A DNA stretch of 64,000 bases. It comes from Dermatophagoides farinae. Lineage: Eukaryota > Arthropoda > Arachnida > Sarcoptiformes > Pyroglyphidae. Each line of letters begins with the position of its first letter. Position 1 is the first letter of the stretch. The position numbers and the translations under genes are program-made. Shown here piece by piece: positions 38,705 to 50,876 of the stretch. The stretch lies in assembly GCF_024713945.1 (NCBI RefSeq), contig NC_134682.1:2480001-2544000 (forward strand), in the 5' to 3' direction. The notes below the pieces were generated by a model. It was not told the DNA's origin and did no database searches. It worked only from the letters and a program-made list of their open reading frames with translations.

Positions 38705-41623
38705 TCAACGATGAGATCGATTTGATGAATTTCCATATGAATGTGGATAACCTCGGCGTTGTTGTTGTTGCTGTTGTTGTTGTCGTGGACGATTAACATA
38801 ATCACTTGTATAATATGATGAGAATCCTGATGTTTGTGATGGTGGTGGTGGTGGTGGTGCTGTTGAATATCGACTATTATTATAATAGTTTGATGATGAT
38901 TGTTGATTATAATTCTGATAATAACTTCCAGTACTATAATGATTCTGTTGTTGTTGCTGCTGTTGGCTATAATAGCTTGATGATGAATAATTTGATTGTT
39001 GTTTGGGTGGATTACTATTAGAATAATGATGATGATTATTATTATAACCAGAATTTCGATTTGCATGTTGTTGCTGATTATATCGATTATTAGTATCGGA
39101 ATATCGATTATCAGATGGATATTGTTGTAAATTATACTGTTGATGACGATAATTTTGATATCCATATTGATTATGATATTGTTCATGACGATATTGTTCA
39201 CCACCATGTTCTTTTTGTACTAATCTTTCAATCATTCGATGACCACTGCTAGCTACATTTGCAAGATCTGAACGTCGATTCATACCGATAATTGGACGAT
39301 AACGTTCGAATTGATCAAGATCCTGTGGTCGAAGAACCGTATCCGGTTTTCGTGCATTTTTCAACATTATGGCAGGAAAGATAAATTCTTTTGAATAGGT
39401 TGGATCATAAAATTCACAACATAATGTCTGTGAATAAATCATTGAAAAGCTTGAACTTTTCTTTAATGAACCGGATATTAAATTCGGTTGTGATTCAGCG
39501 GCTGGTATAGCTTTTGATTTCGAATCTCCATCATCATTATCATTGTTTTCAGCGGCGGTTCCATTTTCAATTACATTTTGAATATTATCAGAAAGAATTG
39601 AATGTTTTTTCGATGTAAAAATCAGATGCGAACCATGACAATTACGGCGTTTTTCACTTTCAGTAAGATCTTTGTATACGGTTTTCAATGCTGCAAACAA
39701 TCGTTCTTCATCAATGAACGGTAATAATGCAACACCCATCCATGCAGCTTTTTTACCATTCAAATCAATCTTGAATGTTGTTGGATAGAAATCAATGATT
39801 GGTGAATCATTACGTGACATAAGTTCACGCCATGTAGGTGGTAGATTTTTTGATGATGCAGCTGGAAATACGCTCATCAATTGTTCCAACGGCTTGAATG
39901 GTTTTGCCGTACGATCGAATTCAACATTGATTTGTTCGATATTTTTAAAATCACTTGCAAAACATGCATAATGAAATGGGAAAAACCATTTCCAATCTGG
40001 ACAACCTTGATAATAGTAAAGCATAACCCAACAAAGTCCAATAAAATATTCATCCGCAACTTGTTTGCTAATTTTATCCACTGATTCGACACCGAATTTA
40101 TGTTTATAATAACGTTCTTTCCATCCATCATTATGTAATTGAACAAGATCTTCAGGTCCATCATCATCATCTGAATCATCGCGTTTTCGTTTTATTGATG
40201 ATGAAGTTTCACCATCATTCGGTTTGATTAACATTTGTTCTAATTTATGATTGGCTGCTGCTGCTGAATTAGATCCTACATCTTTATATGCCATACGTAC
40301 TTTGTAAGCTTCTTCTCTTGGATTATTGAATGTTTCGGGCCGTTCTGAACGTCCAACCGCTTCTGGTTTCATCCATCGTAAATCCTGTTCAGCTTGCATT
40401 AATTTTCGTCGTTTATTTCGTTCTTTAAAATTTTGATCATTCTGCTGTCGTTGTTTAAAGATTCCATCCTCATATTCACCCAATTCTTGTAGTACTAATT
40501 GTACACGATGTTTATTAACATAACCATTTTTCGTAAGATACATATCTTGTGGATCTGGATATGCTTCCATTACATATTTATAGATTTTTATCAGACGATC
40601 AATTGCATTCTCACGAATTTCCAACGATGGTAAATGTGGTAGAAAATCATTGCCGACAAAAAAACATAGAAACACATAATCATCGATGAAACGTTCGAAA
40701 TTCAATTGAACACTTGTGTTTGATTTACATTCTTTTTCTAGATATTCTCGTAGAACATTCAAACGAATGTAAATGAATTCCGTATCAGCAGGTCTAATCT
40801 GTTCCTCTTCGGGTTTTGGTTGTCCGGTACAATCTTTTAGCTCATGACCAAGTTGACCACAAAGATCACATGGTCGTGGTTGATTCGGTTTAAATTCTTC
40901 ACGTAATATCGTAAAATTTGGTTCATGTGTAGCTAGACCCAACATGATAAGGTCAGCGTCGGCACCATAAAGACAGTGTGAAAGATTTGCATCAAAATTT
41001 TTATCCGCTTTTTGACGTCGAATATAGTCCATAATTTTATGTTCACCTTCACCCGGTACGGATGAATCACTTAGAATGATAACTAAATCTTTGGGCCATA
41101 TCGAATGTGGATCATCATAATCATCGCTTAGTTTACGATTAATCCAACTACGTAAAGCTTCACTTAGATTGATCATAAAATCTGTACCAGGTGTAATAAC
41201 ATTCGAATCAAAATGAGCTGAATCTTCTTTTTCGGGTACTTCGATTCCACGTGCCAACAATTCATCTTTAACCTTTTGTACTTGAATCAATTTTTCATAT
41301 GATTCTTGTGCTGCACGAAATCTTCGTGAACGTTGCTGATTCATTTTTGCACGTGGTGCTACACCATCGACGGCCATGTATACTAATTTTTTTGGTTTCA
41401 CAATTTTCATTATATTCTCAACATATTCAAAAATGGCCAAAAACATTTCTTCTTCATTCGCTGGTGGTGGCTTGTTTTCCGGATGACTACAAGGATGAAT
41501 GATGCCATTCATATCGAGATAAAGATTATCGAAATGATATTCGCCTTTAACACCATCATCACATTGTACTACGATTGATGGATATTTTTTCGATAACCAT
41601 CGGAAAAATGCTGGAACTCCCAT
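38705..41623 (-). CDS. XRN2: 5'-3' exoribonuclease 2 (XRN2/Rat1)
   Basis: Nuclear processive 5'-3' exoribonuclease that trims rRNA and snoRNA precursors and drives torpedo termination of RNA polymerase II (established for the family). A single uninterrupted frame of 972 residues starts at the conserved MGVPAFFRWLSKKYP; an upstream in-frame Met at 41665 would add 14 residues and is less likely. Visible hallmarks are YLDMNGIIHPC, the VAPRAKMNQQRSRRFR stretch, the acidic active-site segments SDSSVPGEGEHKIMDYIR and GADADLIMLGL, FVGNDFLPHLPSL, and the Rat1/Xrn2-specific CCHC zinc knuckle beginning at C252 (C-x2-C-x4-H-x4-C). The C-terminal part is rich in Gln, Asn, Tyr, Ser and Pro, including QQ runs. 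No intron, unlike most neighbours. Head-to-head with KRI1. Confidence 0.97.
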   Translation of the reverse strand: MGVPAFFRWLSKKYPSIVVQCDDGVKGEYHFDNLYLDMNGIIHPCSHPENKPPPANEEEMFLAIFEYVENIMKIVKPKKLVYMAVDGVAPRAKMNQQRSRRFRAAQESYEKLIQVQKVKDELLARGIEVPEKEDSAHFDSNVITPGTDFMINLSEALRSWINRKLSDDYDDPHSIWPKDLVIILSDSSVPGEGEHKIMDYIRRQKADKNFDANLSHCLYGADADLIMLGLATHEPNFTILREEFKPNQPRPCDLCGQLGHELKDCTGQPKPEEEQIRPADTEFIYIRLNVLREYLEKECKSNTSVQLNFERFIDDYVFLCFFVGNDFLPHLPSLEIRENAIDRLIKIYKYVMEAYPDPQDMYLTKNGYVNKHRVQLVLQELGEYEDGIFKQRQQNDQNFKERNKRRKLMQAEQDLRWMKPEAVGRSERPETFNNPREEAYKVRMAYKDVGSNSAAAANHKLEQMLIKPNDGETSSSIKRKRDDSDDDDGPEDLVQLHNDGWKERYYKHKFGVESVDKISKQVADEYFIGLCWVMLYYYQGCPDWKWFFPFHYACFASDFKNIEQINVEFDRTAKPFKPLEQLMSVFPAASSKNLPPTWRELMSRNDSPIIDFYPTTFKIDLNGKKAAWMGVALLPFIDEERLFAALKTVYKDLTESEKRRNCHGSHLIFTSKKHSILSDNIQNVIENGTAAENNDNDDGDSKSKAIPAAESQPNLISGSLKKSSSFSMIYSQTLCCEFYDPTYSKEFIFPAIMLKNARKPDTVLRPQDLDQFERYRPIIGMNRRSDLANVASSGHRMIERLVQKEHGGEQYRHEQYHNQYGYQNYRHQQYNLQQYPSDNRYSDTNNRYNQQQHANRNSGYNNNHHHYSNSNPPKQQSNYSSSSYYSQQQQQQQNHYSTGSYYQNYNQQSSSNYYNNSRYSTAPPPPPPSQTSGFSSYYTSDYVNRPRQQQQQQQQRRGYPHSYGNSSNRSHR

Positions 41624-41900
41624 TTTTGACAAGTTTTTCGAAAAATTTTTTAAATCTTTAATCAAATAATTCTAACGAGAACAAAAAATTTCTATGATTA
41701 ATATTCAATTGAAAATGAAAGAAATTTAATTACCCGAACAATTAGAAAATGGCCAAATTATAACACAAAAAAATAATAAACAACATAATCTATGAATGGA
41801 CCATTACTCCACGTGCATTTTTAACTCAAGAATTATTCTTGTTGATGATAGAATCGATATTTGATTTTCAAATGTTTGTAAATTGAATCAAATCTGCAGA
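41624..41900. promoter_or_regulatory. Bidirectional promoter region XRN2/KRI1
   Basis: The 277 bp between the two start codons of divergent genes must contain both transcription starts. A palindromic E-box CACGTG lies at 41810-41815, about 86 bp before the KRI1 ATG. No clear TATA box was chosen. Confidence 0.7.
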
Positions 41901-44177
<2,277 letters not shown>

Positions 44178-44233
44178 ATGTATAATATGCAGGTTTTCTT
44201 TTCTTTTTTTTAATTATAAAAAACAACAATAAC

Positions 44234-44239
44234 AATAAA
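44234..44239 (+). terminator. Polyadenylation signal of KRI1
   Basis: AATAAA about 57 nt past the KRI1 stop codon, in the 168-bp spacer before the convergent reductase gene. Confidence 0.55.
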
Positions 44240-44345
44240 TGATGATGAAGATGAATGAATATAACATGACAATTTTTTTATATATATAGAACAAATATAT
44301 GTTAAAATACACACACTTATACGATAAAATATTTTTTTTCTCAAA

Positions 44346-46928
44346 TTAAATTAAATTTTTAATCATCGATGGTATTGCAATGAATATTGCAAGTATAGTG
44401 GCCAAAAATCCAATCAATAGAATATAAATTGCCAATAAAAAGTAACGAATTGATGATGATGATGATGATGATTGATTGTGACGATGATTATTATTACCAT
44501 AAATATGTCGTTGATTATGATGATTATGCATTTCATGCATAGCAATATCCGGAGATTCTATGATGATGAAAAAAAAAAAAACAAAAAAATGAATTGTAAT
44601 TATTTTATATTCATAAAATTTTTTTTTCATAACAAATCAAATTATTACTTAAACCATTTGATGTAGCCAAAGCAGCCATCGATGATGATGATGATGATGA
44701 TGATGTACAAAATGAATGAAATTGAAATAATAAATGTAAAACAACATGACAAAGTATCCAAACAATAGCTATGTACAGGAATGAATCGGAAAGATTTGCA
44801 AGTTTAAGTTTACTTGCCAATAGAATGGCAGCAGCAGCCGTAATTTGACCGGCAGTACCGCCGAACCAATGTGCCCAATTGAATAGCCAACGTTTTGATG
44901 TGCCGGGATGTGGTCGAAACAAGGCACCAATCGGTTGTAGTATGGCCAATGTAAATGCAATTGAACCGAAAATTTGATGAAATCCCTAAAAAAAATTATT
45001 AATAGAAATAAGATTAATAAATTGACAAATAAAATAATGAAAATTAATATATATACTGACCACACGATATTCGCCAATATAATAAAATATGCAAATCTGT
45101 GCAATAATCATCAAACAGATGCTAAATATCATTAGACTACGATGAAACTATTATTCAAAGACAGATTAAACAAATTAATTTAATATATAATTCTTGTGAG
45201 TATCGAATCCATACCGCAAACCAGATTTGTACACCACAAAGTAGACGACCAGGCCAGGCTTGTTTAAAATAACGTGCCAATGTAATGGCAATTGGTACCA
45301 TGCCAAACCATGCAATCAACATAAGACATCCTAAATTTTTTTTTTTTTTTGGAAATAATAATAATTCAATGAATGAATCCATTAATCGATGAATGAATAA
45401 ATGTTTTTTTTTACCATGTACACGAATCAATACTGTAAGATCTTTGACCTGTAGACTACCGGCAATGATTGATGATAGATTTACTGGTTCTGATGTTCGT
45501 AGCTTCAAATCATGATATTCTTTATGATTTTGTTCACCATCATTATCATATGATCCGGTCGCTAGAAATATATGATATGATCGTTTTGAAATATCATAAT
45601 CTTTATTTCCAATCCTGAATTGTCGTTTTAATCGCCATTTACAATGAACAATACCATCGATAAATTGTCCCGTTTGTTCTTGAAGAATATCCATTCTTTC
45701 ACGCTTAGATAATGGTTCATTTGATTTGCCAATGTTATGACTTAGATCCACCATGACACGGCCATTTGAATTGACTAGACAATCGACAACAAAATCGTTG
45801 CCCATACGATTATCATCGGACAATGCCATTGAATAATATGAATTGGCCATCGATGATGATTGTTTTGATGGTTTAGCTTGTAAGCTAAAATTATTTTCAC
45901 CATTTTCATTCTTCCAAACTGTCATTGGTCAAATTAATCAATAAAAAATAAATAGAAAAAAACGGATAATAAATGATTAAATCACATTGGGCTGTCAATT
46001 GACTTTTGTATTGTATTAGAAATCGAACGTGAATTGGAAAATAGCAATTGAATGAAAGAAACAAATAAACAAAAACAAACCTGACATTAATGCACGACAG
46101 GATTTACTGCCAATACAATTGCCATTATCATCATCATCATTATTGGCCAATCCAATACATAACCGGTTCAAACATTGATCATAATCAATATCGAATGATT
46201 GCATTTTTGCGCCAGACATTGGCTGATCAATTGGTTGATTATCGATCAATTTCGAATACATTGATTCATCTGTACTGTGGCCACGATAGAAATAGATTGG
46301 TTCAGAACGAATTTCATTCCAATAAGCTTGTTTTACTTGTACAACAGTTGCTTGAAAATAAAGGCTACCATTAAATGTTTGACTATATGGTATCCATCTT
46401 GCTAATACACGGGTTTTTGGTTCACCATCTGAATGTGTCCATGTATTCTGTCAGATTAAAAATGATTATTAAAACATGAAATGTGTGAAATTCAACAATA
46501 ACAGATTAGATTGTTGAAATGTGTTTTCAAAAAAAAAACTTACATGTACATGTGATAAACAACTTTTCGTTATTGTGTTGTTTGTCAAACGTTCGAAATA
46601 TCCATCATCAATTATTTGATTATCAACATCATCGCCAAGATGATTTCGTAAGTGCTTGTACAATAAAGCCGGCAAATGTAACATGTGCTGTTGCCTGAAG
46701 TTCAATGGAGATTATTTGCTGTGAATGTCGACGATCATTTATTATATTCGTGGTTAATTTATATGGTGCCGGTGTATTCTGTCGGCTACCATGACCCGGT
46801 ATCATTGTTGTACAAACTTTTTGATTATTTGGTGCACCACTACTATATGCTTCGATGGTCATAAATGAATTCATTAAAATGAATGTGGCCAAAACTATGG
46901 TAACTAACATTGTCTTAATGAAAGCCAT
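44346..46928 (-). CDS. FRRS1: Ferric-chelate reductase 1-like protein (reeler-DOMON-cytochrome b561), frame disrupted once
   Basis: Predicted transmembrane ferrireductase of the SDR2/FRRS1 family, passing electrons through a haem-binding b561 core. Exons on the minus strand: 46928-46544, 46447-46081, 45918-45415, 45330-45215, 45147-45061, 44985-44649 and 44557-44346, about 668 residues if one extra base near 46640-46665 is ignored. Order: signal peptide (MAFIKTMLVTIVLATFIL), reeler domain, DOMON domain (SMALSDDNRMGND, SYHIFLATG), then b561 helices containing ARYFKQAWPGRLL, HRSLMIF, FHQIFGS, QPIGALFRPHPGTSKRW and FNWAHWFGG, supplying the expected haem His residues; a final hydrophobic segment follows a His/Asn-rich loop. 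Exon 1 reads ...FAGFIVQALTKSSW in one frame but LGDDVDNQIIDDGYFERL in the +1 frame, with no splice pair between. An upstream Met at 47063 would bury the signal peptide. Confidence 0.87.
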
Positions 46929-47470
46929 GGCTGTCGGAAACAATAAACAACAATAATGATGTTGATGATGATACGATGCAAAAGAAATGATCACGTTTTG
47001 TCGTTGTTGTTGTCCATTTGAATATTGTCGATAAGAATGGTCGATTTGATTATTTGAATACATTGAAAATGGCTTATGAGATGGCCAAATGAATGAATTG
47101 GATTGAAATTGGTGATGGGAGGGCCAAAAAAAAATTAAATTTCAAGAAGCAATAAAATTGTGCTAAAAGGAGAATTCTATTTTATCCTGGCAAACAAACA
47201 AACAAACAAAACAAAACAAAACAAACTAAAACGAAAGAGAAAAGAAAAGAAAAACAAAAATGATTCAAAACACAAAAATAGAAAATGGTCAAACACAATC
47301 GATATATATTGATATATATAAATGAATGAATGAATCTACAAATGTCCTTCACAGATATAAATAAAAATAATTATGTTAGGTAATCTCAATTGGTCAGTGA
47401 GAGAGAGAGTGAGAGATTGAAATCTATTGTATAAAATGAATGACAAATCCAATGATTGAATGTGTCATCA

Positions 47471-47482
47471 TTGCACGTGCAA
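47471..47482. promoter_or_regulatory. 12-bp palindrome with CACGTG core upstream of the reductase gene
   Basis: TTGCACGTGCAA is a perfect palindrome, roughly 540 bp upstream of the chosen start codon. CACGTG is the binding core of bHLH factors (family knowledge); function here is inference. Confidence 0.35.
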
Positions 47483-49901
47483 TATGGATAATATATAAAT
47501 ATATATAAAAAGAGGGAAAAAAACCCAAATGAAATTTTCCGCAAAAAATTTTCTTAAATGCCACTATGATTCGAATTTGTTGTAAAATCAAATCGAATCA
47601 AAATTTAAAATGAAAAAAAAATAATAATAATTTCGATGACATCATCATCATTATTATATCATCTCATCATCATAGGCATTATATATGTCAAACATTTCCA
47701 GATTTAAGGTTACCAAAAAAAAAAAAATAAAAAATTTCATCTTTATTTTACATTGAATTGCATGAATATCATCATGCTATTGTTGTTGTTGTTGTTGTTG
47801 TCAATTATATAATCAAAAAAAAGACAGAAAAATCATTGAAACCGAAAATTTTTTTTCCCTATTATTATAATGATGATGATGATGGTCATTACGTCGAAAA
47901 ATGAAAATCATTTTCTACAAGACCAATAAATAATAATAATTGTGCGACGATGACGACGACGACGACGACCACCACCACCAACAACAACATCAGCAGCAGA
48001 AAAGTCCTTTTCCTTTTTCTCGTTTGTAGTTGCTGTTGTTTTTTTTTCAAGGTAAATTTTCTAATTCTCAGAAAAAAAAATCGATCAAATTGTTGTTAGC
48101 AACAATGTCACACACACACACTTGAACACGCACACATTGTCACCACATTTAATATTGTTGAATGAAAAAAAAACACCGATCATTTTTTTTTTTTTTTTTT
48201 GATTGACACTGTGCAGTGTTAATCGTCTTCGTTGTGTTTGTGTTTTGAAGGTTGAAAAAAAAATAATTTTTGAAAATCTAATTCGATTGATTGACCCTTG
48301 ATGCAGATTCATTCATTCATTTATTTATCGATATTATAATTAGACAAAAATGATTCATTATGGATTATCTGGCAATGGCTTACCTCTCTTTTCTTTTTTC
48401 AATGAATATATTTTGGATAAATGATCAATACACACACAAACACACTTGAATGATTTTTGATCTTGATCTTTTCTCTTATTTTCTTGTTCTTGAATGATAA
48501 AACCACAATTAAAAACAAGATTTTAATTACTGTTGTTTGCTGTTAATTACCTTGATGAAACAAAAAAAAATTGTTGTGATTAAATGAGAGAAAAAAAAAT
48601 ATCTGATCTGTTGATAGAAATGAAGGCAAATGAATAAAATTCTATCAACCAAATCTAACGAAATGAAACACTAACAAAACAGAAATTCAGTTATTTTTGG
48701 TTGATATTGGCAACCGTTTTAGAATTTCAAAGATGAATTTCTGTTTTGGTTTTCTAGTTTGGCATGCATGCAAATAGACAAACACATATAAACGGAGAAA
48801 GATGACGGTGAGAAACAAATCAAGTAAATGACACGAATTATAAACACGAAAAAAAAACGAATTGAAAATTAATCAATGAAAAAAAAAATGAAATGAAATC
48901 AACAAATGATGGGATGAATGAATGAATCATTCAAATTTGAATGCAATATAGATATATTGAAAACCAGTAAAGAGATAGAGAGAGCGAATGTTGAATGTCG
49001 AATCAATTGGCCTGAATCAATTCTCTTTTTCCCGGCTCAATAGGCGAAACATTTTTGAAATTAAAATGGATGAATGAAATAATGATAACAAATTATTGCT
49101 TCCATCATCATGTATCATAAACAAAAGAATGAAAAAAAAACGAAAAGAAATGATTGATTCATTCAACAATAAAAAAAATAATAATGATTATCATCGCTGT
49201 AATCAAATTATAAATTGAGATTCAGACATGTGGAGAGATTGGACAATCAACAACAACAACAACAACCACAGCTATGATATAGGAAAAATTTCGATAAAAA
49301 AACGAAATGAGGATTTAAAGAAATCATCAATGACAATTATAAACAAGGATTTAACTGGTTTTTTTTCGCAGTGATTATCGTCATCAAAATTATATATACA
49401 CATAGTCCAAACAACAACAACAACAAACTAGCAATTTAATTTTTTTTTTTTTTTTTTTTGAAAAACATTTTGAAACATTGAAATTTCAATGTTAATGTTG
49501 CTGAATAGATTGGAGAATATATAACGTATTTTATTCTGTAGAAAAAAATTTTAAAAACTTACTTGTTGTTTATTTGATTTCAAAAATGAAAATTGATCAA
49601 AATGATATATAGTTTTGATGAGTTTATCGGATCATTATTTTTTCTGTTTGTTTAATAATAGTCAAATGAATTGAATTTTCCGTAAATACACACACACACA
49701 CACACATTACTGATGATCAGTTCAATGAGAATGTATGGCTTCATACACACACACACAAAAAAAAACAATGAACGGCAATCAATCAATCAATAAAATATTG
49801 GCAACGTCGACTATTGTTGATTGTTTCATTCATTTTCAAATAATTGTTCTCTGAATGAATGAATGAATGTTTTAAACACAAGAAAATTTTGTTTTTTTAG
49901 T

Positions 49902-49911
49902 CGGCGCGCCG
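49902..49911. repeat. GC-rich palindrome CGGCGCGCCG
   Basis: Ten-base perfect palindrome in very AT-rich surroundings, bracketed by TTTTTA on the left and TAAAAA on the right, so the symmetry continues outward with one interruption on each side. Confidence 0.7.
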
Positions 49912-50824
49912 TTAAAAATTTTTTTTTTTTGCCGTGTGTTGGTGTGTGTGTGTGTTGAGTCTACATTTCATCGATATAATAATTGTCGAAGACTTTATTT
50001 TTTTTCTGAATACAGGCATTTAGAAAATCTATGTGCTGCTCACCATTTACTATTCAAAATTACCACCACCACCACCACTATTCTATCATCAAACACACCA
50101 AACTGGCTTCAACAACAACAACAACAACAGCAAAAATCTTCGGAATGATGATGATGATTGTAGATGCAATGAGAATTGTTTCGAATTGAATCATTGGACA
50201 ACGATGACTGTGATGAAAAAAAAACAGGATCCATACAAAAAGTTGTTTATTGTGGCCAAATTTTTGTTTGGCCAAAACAACAATAACAACAATGATTATG
50301 GTGATGGTGATGGCCATACAAAACAATCATCATAAAAATTAATAGCGAAATGGTGTGTGTGCGTGTGTGTTTGGCCAAACAATAGTATTATACATCTAGT
50401 ATTATAAAATTTTTTCATTAAAGTTTGACATAAATGTCAACAGGTCGTAAAATAACTAAATATCATCATATAACAAATTGTACTTTTGTTGTTGTGCTAA
50501 TTATTTGATGTTAATTGATAATTTTTTTTTTCATTACATTTTGATATAAATAAATTCAATAGTCGAATGATATTGGAAATATCGATTTGATTCAATGATA
50601 ATGATGAGAAATTTTATGTTGTTTATTCGTAGTCAATATATAGTTTTTTAAGATTATTAGAAATATATCATAGGTACGTTGGCGTTTGGTTATTCGTAGC
50701 CATATGAATTGGCGATTTATTCATAAAAAAAAATTCGAAGGACATTCGATTTCACAAATGAATTTTCACTTTTTTTATTTCAAAAACAACGCTTAGAACG
50801 CCATCTGTCATCTGAAAATCTTAG

Positions 50825-50830
50825 TTTATT
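50825..50830 (-). terminator. Polyadenylation signal of the ABCG gene
   Basis: AATAAA on the minus strand, about 47 nt past the ABCG stop codon. Confidence 0.55.
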
Positions 50831-50876
50831 TATTATTTAAAAAAAAAAATTCAATTCAATTCAATGATGATGATGA

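Larger units (their letters stand above)
46929..50876. other. Intergenic between reductase gene and ABCG gene
   Basis: Nearly 4 kb with no supported gene. It contains the presumed promoter and 5' UTR of the reductase gene (left end), a 12-bp palindrome with an E-box core at 47471-47482, GAC/CAC trinucleotide runs near 47948-47985, T runs at 48183-48200 and 49440-49459, and a GC-rich palindrome at 49902-49911. The right end holds the 3' UTR of the ABCG gene. Confidence 0.6.

Noticed and set aside
41624-41665. Upstream in-frame Met of XRN2 at 41665
   Set aside because: It adds a 14-residue Lys/Asn-rich leader not seen in the family; XRN2 proteins begin with MGVP.
44346-46928. Reductase gene as a full pseudogene
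   Set aside because: Only one break was found; seven exons, all splice sites and the haem-ligand residues are otherwise intact, so an indel error or a recent allele is more likely.
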